Source: Mycobacterium sp. | GTDB lineage: Bacteria; Actinomycetota; Actinomycetes; Mycobacteriales; Mycobacteriaceae | Length of the DNA stretch: 33,957 nucleotides | Assembly (NCBI GenBank): GCA_021732005.1 | Contig: JAKFVT010000047.1 | Span: 1-33,957, forward strand | Reading direction: 5' to 3' | Part shown: positions 21,403-29,050 of the stretch, piece by piece | How positions within the stretch are numbered: position 1 is the stretch's first letter | Layout of the letters: every line of letters begins with the position of its first letter | Notes under the pieces: model-generated | What the model was told of the DNA's origin: nothing | Databases searched by the model: none | What the model saw: the letters and a program-made list of their open reading frames with translations, nothing else | Program-made: the position numbers and the translations under genes

Positions 21403-21872
21403 GGGCTGGGGCCCCGGACTGCGGCAGCGGCCGCACGGATCTGCGGCGTCACCAGCATGACCTGACCGAGCACCCCGTTGACGAAGCCCGGCGAGTCGTC
21501 GGTGGACAGCTCCTTGGCCAGCTCGACCGCCTCGTCGACGGCCACCGGCTCTGGTACGTCCTCGGCGTGCAGCAGCTCCCACACCGCGACCCGCAGGATC
21601 GCGCGGTCCACGGCCGGCAGCCGCTCCAGCGTCCAGCCCTGCAGGTGCGAGGTGATCAGCTCGTCGACATGGGCCGTGTTCGCCGTGACGCCCTGCGCGA
21701 CGGTCACCGTGTACGGGTTCAGCGCCGACACGTCCGCGTTGGCCTCGGCCAGCGCACTGCGCCCCTCGGCCACCTCGGCCGGGGTCAGACCCCGGGCCTC
21801 GGCCTCGAACAACAGGTCGACGGCACGCTTGCGCGCCTGATGCCGACCCTTGTCGGCCTTGCGGTCGGCCAT
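21393..21872 (-). CDS. nusB: Transcription antitermination factor NusB
   Basis: Binds boxA RNA, with NusE/S10 in E. coli, to support rRNA antitermination. The 159-residue all-alpha protein begins with a basic RNA-binding N-terminus (GRHQARKRAVDLLFEAEAR, 9-27) and contains LPAVDRAILRVAVWELL and the family C-terminal STDDSPGFVNGVLGQV. The ATG at 21872 lies one base after the efp stop, so the two are coupled. Confidence 0.97.
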   Translation of the reverse strand: MADRKADKGRHQARKRAVDLLFEAEARGLTPAEVAEGRSALAEANADVSALNPYTVTVAQGVTANTAHVDELITSHLQGWTLERLPAVDRAILRVAVWELLHAEDVPEPVAVDEAVELAKELSTDDSPGFVNGVLGQVMLVTPQIRAAAAAVRGPSPEA

Positions 21873-21873
21873 A

Positions 21874-22437
21874 TCAGGAGTTCACACGCCCCAGATAACT
21901 GCCGTCGCGGGAATCGACCTTGAGTTTGTCGCCGGTGTTGATGAACAGCGGAACCTGGATCTCGGCCCCGGTCTCCAGCGTCGCCGGCTTGGTGCCCGCG
22001 CTGGAGCGGTCGCCCTGCAGGCCGGGCTCGGTGCTGGCGACCTCGAGCTCGACGGTCACCGGCAACTCCAGGTACAGCGGCGCGCCCTCGTTGAACGCGA
22101 TCTGCACCGGCATGCCCTCCAGCAGGAAATCTGCCAGCCGACCCACCAACGGCTCGGGCAGCGGGTGCTGCTCGAAGTCCTCGGAGTCCATGAACACGAA
22201 GTCCGTGCCATCGCGGTAGAGGTAGGTCGCGTCACGCCGGTCGACGGTCGCGGTCTCCACTTTCACCCCGGCGTTGTAGGTCTTGTCGACCACCTTGCCG
22301 GACAGCACGTTCTTGAGCTTGGTACGCACAAACGCCGGGCCCTTGCCCGGTTTGACGTGCTGGAACTCGGTGATCTGCCAGAGCTGGCCGTCGATGTTCA
22401 GCACAAGGCCGTTCTTGAAATCGGCAGTGGATGCCAC
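21874..22437 (-). CDS. efp: Translation elongation factor P
   Basis: Relieves ribosome stalling at polyproline. The 187-residue, three-domain protein has the KOW-like N-terminal domain with the exposed loop PGKGPA, whose Lys32 sits at the modification site of other EF-P proteins, and the C-terminal OB domain with GAEIQVPLFINTGDKLKVD (161-179). No EpmA/EpmB or YmfI genes are nearby, consistent with actinobacterial EF-P being used unmodified. GTG 22437 follows AGGAG. It starts 14 nt after the pepQ stop. Confidence 0.97.
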   Translation of the reverse strand: MASTADFKNGLVLNIDGQLWQITEFQHVKPGKGPAFVRTKLKNVLSGKVVDKTYNAGVKVETATVDRRDATYLYRDGTDFVFMDSEDFEQHPLPEPLVGRLADFLLEGMPVQIAFNEGAPLYLELPVTVELEVASTEPGLQGDRSSAGTKPATLETGAEIQVPLFINTGDKLKVDSRDGSYLGRVNS

Positions 22438-22451
22438 GGTCGGTCGTTCTC

Positions 22452-23546
22452 CTAAGTCAGGACCGTCAGTTCCTTGGGGAACCGGGTCAGTAGTTCGGGG
22501 CTTCGTTCGCCGACGACCAGAGTGTCCTCGATGCGGACACCGCCACGGTCGGGCAGGTAGACACCGGGTTCCACGGTCACCACGGAGCCAGCAAGCAGTG
22601 TACCGGCGGCGGCGGAGTTGATTCCCGGCGCTTCGTGGATCTGCAGTCCGACCCCGTGCCCGAGGCCGTGCCCGAAGAACTCGCCGTAGCCGGCGTCGAC
22701 GATCACCTGCCTGGCCGCGCTGTCGACGTCACGGAGCTCCGCCCCCACCTCGAGAGCGTTGCGGCCGGCCCGCTGGGAGGCCGTCACCAGTTCGTAGATC
22801 TCCAGCTGCCAGTCGGCTGCTGCACCGAGTACGAACGTGCGGGTCATGTCGGAGTGGTAGCCGCCGACCAGTGCGCCGAAGTCGATTTTGACGAAGTCGC
22901 CGCTGGCCAGCACCGCGCCGGTCGGCCGGTGATGCGGGATCGCCGAATTGGCTCCGGTGGCCACGATGGTTTCGAACGACGGCCCGTCGGCGCCGTGTTC
23001 GAGCATCAGCGCCTCAAGCTGGCGGCCGACCTCCCGCTCAGTGCGGCCCGGCCGCAGCCCGTCGCTGCTCACCAGCACCGCGAGGGCGGCGTCGGCGGCT
23101 TCGCAGGCCAGCCGCAGCAGGGCGATCTCACCGGCATCCTTGATCTCGCGCAGCGCCTCGACGGTGCCGGAGGCCCGCACCAGCTCGGCGGCCGGCTGCT
23201 CGTCGACTTCGCGGGCCAGGGCGTCGAATCCTTCGACGGTGACGACGTGACTCTCGAACCCGATCCGGCGGGCTCCGTCGGCCACCGCGCGGCCCACGAG
23301 ATGGCGTCCGCAGGCGCGCTCGATGACGGTTTCCAGATCCGGCGCCTGCTGTGCGGCCTGCGTCCGGTACCGCGAATCGGTGGCCAACACGTCGGGCGTG
23401 TCGCCGGCGAACACCAGAAGCGCCGCGTTCGACCCGCTGAAACCGGAGAGATAACGCACGTTGACCAGGTCACTGACCAGGATCGCGTCCAGTCCGTCGG
23501 CGGCCAGCGTGGCCGCCAGCCGGTCCCGACGTTGGGAATGTGTCAC
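22452..23546 (-). CDS. pepQ: M24-family Xaa-Pro aminopeptidase/dipeptidase
   Basis: A cytoplasmic metallopeptidase cleaving peptides next to proline. The 364-residue protein has a creatinase-like N-terminal domain (1-125) and the pita-bread catalytic domain (about 130-360) with the five dinuclear metal ligands Asp222, Asp233 (GGYHSDMTRTF), His297 (GHGLGHGVGL), Glu326 (VEPGVY) and Glu340 (RIEDT). The position beside efp matches M. tuberculosis Rv2535c. The start GTG 23546 has no Shine-Dalgarno; a TACCGT hexamer eight bases upstream suggests a leaderless message. First gene of pepQ-efp-nusB. Confidence 0.94.
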   Translation of the reverse strand: MTHSQRRDRLAATLAADGLDAILVSDLVNVRYLSGFSGSNAALLVFAGDTPDVLATDSRYRTQAAQQAPDLETVIERACGRHLVGRAVADGARRIGFESHVVTVEGFDALAREVDEQPAAELVRASGTVEALREIKDAGEIALLRLACEAADAALAVLVSSDGLRPGRTEREVGRQLEALMLEHGADGPSFETIVATGANSAIPHHRPTGAVLASGDFVKIDFGALVGGYHSDMTRTFVLGAAADWQLEIYELVTASQRAGRNALEVGAELRDVDSAARQVIVDAGYGEFFGHGLGHGVGLQIHEAPGINSAAAGTLLAGSVVTVEPGVYLPDRGGVRIEDTLVVGERSPELLTRFPKELTVLT

Positions 23547-23554
23547 GGTCGCTG

Positions 23555-23560
23555 ACGGTA
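23555..23560 (-). promoter_or_regulatory. -10 box for leaderless pepQ transcript
   Basis: The minus strand reads TACCGT, with eight bases to the GTG start at 23546 and no Shine-Dalgarno. It lies five bases from the oppositely directed box at 23566-23571. Confidence 0.35.
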
Positions 23561-23565
23561 CTCGC

Positions 23566-23571
23566 TACCCT
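23566..23571 (+). promoter_or_regulatory. -10 box for leaderless B-4DMT gene transcript
   Basis: TACCCT is followed by eight bases and then the ATG at 23580. The 33-bp gap between the two divergent starts has room for no ribosome-binding site on this strand. Confidence 0.35.
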
Positions 23572-23579
23572 GACTAACC

Positions 23580-24197
23580 ATGACTACGTGGTTGTTGCGC
23601 GGACTGGCGTTCGCCGCCGGCATGGTGATCGTCCGGATCGTGCAAGGCACGCTGATCAACATCTACGAAACCAAGGCGGCACTGATCAGCGTCGTGCTGG
23701 TCGTGGTGTTCGGTATCGCGGCATTCCTGTGGGGTCTGATCGACGGCCGCGGCGACGCCAACGACAACCCTGACCCGGACCGCCGCCGCGATCTGGCGAT
23801 GACCTGGCTGCTGGCCGGACTGGTCGCCGGCATCGTGAGCGGTCTGATCACCTGGATCGTCTCGCTGTTCTACAAGAACGTGTACGCCGAGGGTCTGATC
23901 AGCGAGGTGACCACCTATGCGGCGTTCACCGCACTGATGGTGTTCGTGCCTGCCATCGCCGCCGCGGCGATCGGGCGCTTCCTGGTCGACCGCAAGCGCC
24001 CCGACGAACCCCGCCGCCGTTACGGCGAGGCGCACGACGTGTTCGACGCCGTCGAGACCGAGGACCGTACCGGGCCGATCGCCGGACTCAACCACGAGTC
24101 CGCGGCCACCGAGGCGCACACCTCGCCGGTGGCCACGGCCGAGCGCGACGAGCCGACCGAGCAGATCGACATGACGGGCAAGCCCGACAAGTCGTAG
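23580..24197 (+). CDS. B-4DMT family four-helix membrane protein
   Basis: A 205-residue membrane protein with four TM segments (about 5-27, 33-54, 74-97, 109-135) and a soluble, acidic, low-complexity tail (about 140-205, cytoplasmic by the positive-inside rule since VDRKR follows TM4). It corresponds in position and topology to M. tuberculosis Rv2536, named a B-4DMT transporter; that name describes a fold resemblance and no substrate is known. It is divergent from pepQ. The 115 bp after it up to the next gene contain no supportable feature. Confidence 0.85.
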   Translation: MTTWLLRGLAFAAGMVIVRIVQGTLINIYETKAALISVVLVVVFGIAAFLWGLIDGRGDANDNPDPDRRRDLAMTWLLAGLVAGIVSGLITWIVSLFYKNVYAEGLISEVTTYAAFTALMVFVPAIAAAAIGRFLVDRKRPDEPRRRYGEAHDVFDAVETEDRTGPIAGLNHESAATEAHTSPVATAERDEPTEQIDMTGKPDKS

Positions 24198-24312
24198 TGT
24201 CCCGCCCGCGCCGCCTGTTCGGGGCCTAGTACGCAGCGCCGGGCGTGCGGGCTATCGACGAGATCCTTCGAAAAATCACCGTCAAGTCGCACGCTCGACG
24301 CATCTTGCCGAG

Positions 24313-25191
24313 CTAAATCGCGTCCAGCGGCGCCCAGCCGCTGACGTCGAAACCGTCGTCACTCGCGACGAGCACCGGTCCCCCGTGTCCGGGGTAATGC
24401 GCAGGAAAGACCGTCGCGTTGGTCTGCGCGGCCTCGGCGAACACTCGACGCCGAGTGCCGCGGGCGGCGGCAGGGTCGACGTCGAAAGCGCACCCGTCGT
24501 CGGGCCTGCGGATCTGGATCGGGCAGTGCGTGAGGTCGCCGACGAACACGGCGGGGCTGCCCGCGTCGAGCCACAGCACTGAGGATCCGGGCGTGTGTCC
24601 GGCGGCCGGGCGCAGTCGCAGCGAGTCGCTGAGCTTCAGGTCGTCCGACCACAGCTGGATCTGGTCGGTCACCGGAATCACGCTGTCGGCCAACACCGTT
24701 CGCATGCCGTCGTTCTCGCCGCCTCCCCCGGGACCGAAGAAGCGGTAGTCGGCTTCGGGCATCACGTAGCGGGCGTTGGGGAATGTCGGCACCCAGCGCC
24801 CGTCGACCAGCTGGGTGTTCCAGCCGACATGATCGGTGTGCAGGTGGGTGTTGACCACGATGTCGACGTCGGCCGGGTCGAAGCCGGCAGCGGTGAACGC
24901 GGTGAGGAAGTCGGTCGAGAGATGGTCCAGCGGCGGCATGTGCGGCCGGTCGCGATCGTTGCCCACCCCGGTGTCGACGACGACCACCAGACCGTCGACC
25001 TCCACCACCCAGGACTGCATCGCGATGCGCCACTGCTCGGCGCCACGATCCCAGAAGTGTGGCTCCAGCAGGTCTGCGTTGTCGCCCCAGGCCTGCGCCG
25101 GGGTGTCGGCGAACAGCGATGTCCGCATCTGGACCTGGGTTTCGACGACGCGTGTGACGCCGGCCCCGCCCAGCGCCAGCCGGTTGTTCAC
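24313..25191 (-). CDS. Metallo-beta-lactamase-fold hydrolase (AHL lactonase-like)
   Basis: A 292-residue MBL-superfamily hydrolase. Zinc ligands are in THLHTDH (His116, His118, Asp120, His121), with His199 (AGHTPGS), Asp219 (VGDLTH) and His265 (PAHYPGHGG). Residues 20-110 include the bulky cap seen in lactonase and organophosphorus-hydrolase-like MBLs. The substrate is unknown; quorum-signal lactonase is only one option. The GTG start at 25191 overlaps the aroQ stop by four bases (GTGA), which fixes the start and shows translational coupling to the shikimate operon. The M. tuberculosis operon lacks a gene here. Confidence 0.88.
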   Translation of the reverse strand: MNNRLALGGAGVTRVVETQVQMRTSLFADTPAQAWGDNADLLEPHFWDRGAEQWRIAMQSWVVEVDGLVVVVDTGVGNDRDRPHMPPLDHLSTDFLTAFTAAGFDPADVDIVVNTHLHTDHVGWNTQLVDGRWVPTFPNARYVMPEADYRFFGPGGGGENDGMRTVLADSVIPVTDQIQLWSDDLKLSDSLRLRPAAGHTPGSSVLWLDAGSPAVFVGDLTHCPIQIRRPDDGCAFDVDPAAARGTRRRVFAEAAQTNATVFPAHYPGHGGPVLVASDDGFDVSGWAPLDAI

Positions 25192-25637
25192 GGTTGGTCG
25201 GGCGTGGTGTCCAGGGTGGCCAGGTAGCGCAGCGCCAGCAGGTAGCCCTGCACGCCCAGCCCGACGATCACACCGGTCGCCACCTCGCTCAGATACGAGT
25301 GATGCCGAAACTCTTCTCGCGCATGCACATTGGAGATGTGCACCTCGATCAGCGGCGCCGTCAGCTCGGCACACGCATCGCGCAGCGCGATCGAGGTGTG
25401 GGTCAGGGCGCCGGCGTTGAGGATCACCGGGTCGCCGGCGTCGGCGGCTGCGTGCAACCAGTCCAGCAGCTGGCCTTCGCTGTTGCTCTGGCGCACCACG
25501 GCGGTGAGTCCCAGTTCGGTTGCCTGCGTCTCGACCAGGGTGACGAGGTCGTCATAGGTTGTGCTGCCGTAGATCTCGGGTTCGCGGCGGCCGAGCCGGT
25601 CGAGATTGGGGCCGTTGAGCACCAGCACTGTGGTCAC
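25188..25637 (-). CDS. aroQ: 3-dehydroquinate dehydratase, type II
   Basis: Converts 3-dehydroquinate to 3-dehydroshikimate as a dodecamer (named aroD in M. tuberculosis). The 149-residue protein shows GPNLDRLGRREPEIYG (9-24) with catalytic Arg18 and Tyr23, QSNSEGQLLDW (50-60), NAGALTHTS (74-82) and catalytic His100 in EVHISN. GTG 25637 overlaps the aroB stop by four bases. Confidence 0.97.
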   Translation of the reverse strand: MTTVLVLNGPNLDRLGRREPEIYGSTTYDDLVTLVETQATELGLTAVVRQSNSEGQLLDWLHAAADAGDPVILNAGALTHTSIALRDACAELTAPLIEVHISNVHAREEFRHHSYLSEVATGVIVGLGVQGYLLALRYLATLDTTPDQP

Positions 25638-26719
25638 TTCGCCACCTCCGCATAGGCCGCCGCCAGCAGCGCCGGGTCCGGGCCTTCCAGCCGTCCCGGC
25701 TTGGCCAGCCCGTCGAGCACCACGAACCGCAGCACCCCCGAGCGGGTCTTCTTGTCGCCGGCCATGCTCTCGACGAGCTCGGGCAGGGCGTCGGCGTCGT
25801 AGCTCACCGGCAGGCCCAGCGCCGTCAGCACCGCGCGGTGGCGCGCCGCAGTCTCATCGTCGAGCCGGCCGGCCAACCGGCCCAGTTCCGCGGCGAACAC
25901 CAAGCCCACCGAGACCGCCGCGCCGTGGCGCCACTTGTAGCGCTCGCGGCGTTCGATGGCGTGGCCCAACGTGTGTCCGTAATTCAGGATTTCGCGCAGC
26001 GCCGACTCTTTTTCGTCGGCGGCCACCACCTCGGCTTTGACCGCGATCGCCCGCCGGATGAGTTCCGGCAGAACCGAGCCGGCCGGGTCGACGGCGGCCC
26101 GCGGGTCGGCCTCGATGAGGTCGAGGATCTTCGGATCCGCGATGAAGCCGGCCTTGACGATCTCGGCCATCCCGGCGACGAGTTCGTTGCGCGGCAACGT
26201 CTCCAGCATCGCCAGGTCGACCAGCACACCGGCCGGCTGATGGAACGCGCCGACCAGGTTCTTGCCGGCCTCGGTATTGATCCCGGTCTTCCCGCCGACC
26301 GCGGCGTCGACCATGGCCAGCAGGGTGGTCGGGATGTGCACGATGTCCACACCGCGCAACCAGGTGGCCGCGGCGAAGCCGGCCACATCCGTGGCCGCAC
26401 CGCCACCGAGGCTCACCAGCGCATCCTTGCGACCGATTCCGATGCGGCCCAACACTTCCCAGATGAAACCGACAACCGGCAGGTCTTTGCCGGCCTCGGC
26501 GTCCGGAATCTCGATGCGATGAGCGTCGACCCCCAGCTCCGCCAGGTGCGCCCGGATCGCCTCGGCGGTCTGGGTCAGCACCGGCTGGTGCAGGATCGCC
26601 ACCTTGTGCCGGCCACCCAGCAGCTCACCGAGCTCGCCGAGCAGGCCGGTCCCCACGATCACCGGGTAGGGCGGATCGACGGCGACCTCGATGGTCACCG
26701 GCGATGAGGGCTCAGTCAT
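25634..26719 (-). CDS. aroB: 3-dehydroquinate synthase
   Basis: Second shikimate step, NAD- and zinc-dependent, converting DAHP to dehydroquinate. The 361-residue protein has the NAD loop GGGAATD (105-111), PTTLLAMVDAAVGGKTGIN (130-148), and zinc ligands Glu186 (MAEIVK), His249 (NYGHTLGH) and His265 (WRHG). ATG 26719 overlaps the aroK stop as ATGA. Confidence 0.98.
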   Translation of the reverse strand: MTEPSSPVTIEVAVDPPYPVIVGTGLLGELGELLGGRHKVAILHQPVLTQTAEAIRAHLAELGVDAHRIEIPDAEAGKDLPVVGFIWEVLGRIGIGRKDALVSLGGGAATDVAGFAAATWLRGVDIVHIPTTLLAMVDAAVGGKTGINTEAGKNLVGAFHQPAGVLVDLAMLETLPRNELVAGMAEIVKAGFIADPKILDLIEADPRAAVDPAGSVLPELIRRAIAVKAEVVAADEKESALREILNYGHTLGHAIERRERYKWRHGAAVSVGLVFAAELGRLAGRLDDETAARHRAVLTALGLPVSYDADALPELVESMAGDKKTRSGVLRFVVLDGLAKPGRLEGPDPALLAAAYAEVAK

Positions 26720-27381
26720 TTGCGAACTCCGGCGCGGCGAGCGGCCAGCGCCGCCGGGGTGGCGGGCGTGACCGGGGTGGACCCCACCGGGTCATCCGGT
26801 GGCGTTGGGGCGGAACCTTTTTCGGACGCCGACGATGATCGCCGCCAGGGCGGCCTGCGCCGGCGCGGCGGCTGCGGATTCTCCAGTCGCGAAATGATAT
26901 GGCGCACAACGGCACCGGGATTGCGGCGATTGGTGTTGATCCGGATCGTGGCGACCCGACGGTAGATCGGGACCCGCTCGTTCATCAGCGTGCGGTACTT
27001 CTCGGCGTGGTCGGGCCCGGCCAGAAGCGGGCGTACCGTGCTGCCGCTGGTCCGTCGCACACCTTCGGCGGCACTGATCTCCAGGAATACCACCGTGTGC
27101 CCGGCCAGCGCTTCTCGCACCCCCGCAGTGGTGACCGCGCCGCCGCCCAGCGACAACACGCCGTCGTGGGTGGCCAGGGCGTCGCGGATGACCTCTTCTT
27201 CGATGCGGCGGAATTCCTTCTCGCCGTCGTTGGCGAAGATGTCGGCCACGGTGCGGCCGGTCTTCTCCTCGATGGCGGCGTCGGTGTCCAGCATCGCCAC
27301 CCCCATCGCCTTGGCCAAACGCCGCCCGATGGTCGACTTCCCGGAGCCGGGCAATCCGATCAGCACGGCCTTCGGCGCCAT
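26716..27381 (-). CDS. aroK: Shikimate kinase with unusual C-terminal extension
   Basis: Phosphorylates shikimate with ATP. The kinase core (about 1-168) has the P-loop GLPGSGKS (9-16), shikimate-binding Asp34 and Arg58, GGG (79-81), lid Arg117 (STVRPLL) and Arg136. It is 221 residues, against about 176 for M. tuberculosis AroK: residues about 169-221 form an extra Pro/Arg/Ser-rich, probably disordered tail beginning NPQPPRRRRPPWRRSSS. ATG 27381 is four bases after the aroC stop and the tail runs into aroB with an ATGA overlap. Confidence 0.96.
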   Translation of the reverse strand: MAPKAVLIGLPGSGKSTIGRRLAKAMGVAMLDTDAAIEEKTGRTVADIFANDGEKEFRRIEEEVIRDALATHDGVLSLGGGAVTTAGVREALAGHTVVFLEISAAEGVRRTSGSTVRPLLAGPDHAEKYRTLMNERVPIYRRVATIRINTNRRNPGAVVRHIISRLENPQPPRRRRPPWRRSSSASEKGSAPTPPDDPVGSTPVTPATPAALAARRAGVRK

Positions 27382-27385
27382 CGTG

Positions 27386-28603
27386 CTATCCCGACGCCCG
27401 CACTGGCGACTCGCGCGTCTCCGCGGGCATGCGCTCAGCCACAGCCTGGAGGTAGCCCTCGACGTTGCGTCGCGTCTCCTGCAGCGAGTCACCGCCGAAC
27501 TTCTCCAGCACCGCCCGCGCCAGCACCAGGGCGACCATGGTCTCGACGACGACGGCGGCGGCGGGCACCGCGCACACATCGGAACGCTGATGGATCGCGA
27601 CGGCCTCGTCACCGGTGGCCATGTCGACGGTCGCCAGCGCCCGCGGCACCGTGGAGATCGGCTTCATCGCCGCGCGCACCCGCAGGGGCAGACCATTGGT
27701 CATTCCGCCTTCCAGGCCGCCGGCCCGGTTCGTGGAGCGCACCACACCGTCGGGGCCGGGATACATCTCGTCGTGGGCCTGGCTGCCGCGGCGGCGCGCG
27801 GTCTCGAAGCCGTCGCCGATCTCGACACCCTTGATGGCCTGGATCCCCATCACCGCGGCCGCGAGCTGGCTGTCCAGCCGGTTCTCACCGCTGGTGAACG
27901 AGCCGAGCCCGATCGGCAGGCCGTGGACGACGACCTCGACGACGCCGCCCAGGGTGTCGCCGTCGCGTTTGGCGGCCTCGATCTGGGCGATCATGTCGGC
28001 TTCGGCGTCGGAGCCGGAGGCACGGACCGGGCTCTCGTCGATACGGTCCAGGTCGCCGGCGGCCGGCGGCGGTCCGTCATAGGGCGCCGACGCCCCGATC
28101 GAGATGACGTGCGAGAGCACCTCGACGCCGAGGGCCTGGCGCAGGAAGGACCGGGCCAGGGTGCCCGCCGCGACGCGGGCGGCGGTTTCGCGGGCGCTGG
28201 CCCGCTCCAGCACCGGGCGGGCGTCATCGAAGCCGTACTTGAGCATGCCGGCGAAGTCGGCGTGACCGGGCCGGGGACGGGTCAGCGGCGCGTTGCGCGC
28301 CACATCGAGATCCTCGGCGGCCACCGGGTCGGACGCCATCACGGTTTCCCACTTCGGCCATTCGGTGTTGCCGATCTCGATCGCGATCGGGCCGCCCAGC
28401 GTCTCGCCGTGGCGCACTCCGGCCAGCACCGTGACCTGGTCCTGTTCGAATTTCATCCGTGCGCCGCGGCCGTAGCCCAGGCGCCGGCGGGCCAACTGAT
28501 CGGCGATGTCGGTCGAGGTCACGCCGACACCGGCGACCATGCCTTCGACCACGGCTACCAGCGCGCGGCCGTGAGATTCACCGGCGGTCGTCCATCGCAA
28601 CAC
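27386..28603 (-). CDS. aroC: Chorismate synthase
   Basis: Last shikimate step: FMNH2-dependent elimination of EPSP phosphate to chorismate (called aroF in M. tuberculosis). The 405-residue protein has the signatures TAGESHGRAL (6-15), RRRLGYGRGARM, the long FMN/substrate segment with RPGHADFAGMLKYGFDDARP, and AMKPISTVPRAL. I prefer GTG 28603, which gives the family N-terminus MLRWTTAGESHG and has GGGAAG nine bases upstream; ATG 28612 is the other option, but that Shine-Dalgarno would abut it. First gene of aroC-aroK-aroB-aroQ-MBL. Confidence 0.97.
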   Translation of the reverse strand: MLRWTTAGESHGRALVAVVEGMVAGVGVTSTDIADQLARRRLGYGRGARMKFEQDQVTVLAGVRHGETLGGPIAIEIGNTEWPKWETVMASDPVAAEDLDVARNAPLTRPRPGHADFAGMLKYGFDDARPVLERASARETAARVAAGTLARSFLRQALGVEVLSHVISIGASAPYDGPPPAAGDLDRIDESPVRASGSDAEADMIAQIEAAKRDGDTLGGVVEVVVHGLPIGLGSFTSGENRLDSQLAAAVMGIQAIKGVEIGDGFETARRRGSQAHDEMYPGPDGVVRSTNRAGGLEGGMTNGLPLRVRAAMKPISTVPRALATVDMATGDEAVAIHQRSDVCAVPAAAVVVETMVALVLARAVLEKFGGDSLQETRRNVEGYLQAVAERMPAETRESPVRASG

Positions 28604-28678
28604 GCGTCCCATCTTCCCACGTCGGTCACGGCAGACCCAATCTGCTTTCCCACCGCCGGGGTGTTCGTCGCGCAACCA

Positions 28679-28691
28679 GCGGGTAACCCGC
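28679..28691. repeat. Short palindrome in the aroC / MoxR-cluster divergent region
   Basis: GCGGGTAACCCGC is a 6-bp inverted repeat around a single base, 16 bp before the start of the first MoxR-cluster gene and 76 bp from aroC. It could be an operator; no other support. Confidence 0.25.
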
Positions 28692-28707
28692 CACTCGGGA
28701 GGACATC

Positions 28708-29034
28708 ATGCGCAACGCGGTCATCGTCGCCGCAGCCGGCTGCGTGATGTTCCTGGTGGCTCTGATCAGCGGCAGCGTCTGGGCCGCCGCGGGAGTGATT
28801 GTGTTGGCGTTGGCCGGGCTGGGGCTCGTCGCCGCGGACCTGCGCCGGGAGCAGAGCAGCGAGGAATCGGCCGTCGTCGGGCCCATGCTGGTGCCGGAGA
28901 ATTTCGCTCCCGACATCACCGACGCCGGCGACGTAACGAAGCCCGAGCCGGAAGGGGATGAATACGGTGAATATGACTTCCCGTTCGGCGGGCCCCTCCT
29001 GGCCCCGGCGGATGACGACACCCGAATCGCCTAG
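28708..29034 (+). CDS. Small membrane protein at the head of the MoxR cluster
   Basis: A 108-residue protein with two close hydrophobic segments (about 4-24 and 25-43) and a strongly acidic cytoplasmic or periplasmic tail (about 44-108, rich in Asp, Glu, Pro and Gly). I do not recognise a family. GGGAGGA lies six bases before the ATG. It ends 16 bp before moxR and is presumably co-transcribed, so it may be an accessory subunit of the MoxR system. Confidence 0.75.
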   Translation: MRNAVIVAAAGCVMFLVALISGSVWAAAGVIVLALAGLGLVAADLRREQSSEESAVVGPMLVPENFAPDITDAGDVTKPEPEGDEYGEYDFPFGGPLLAPADDDTRIA

Positions 29035-29050
29035 TCGGTGAAAGGACTTG

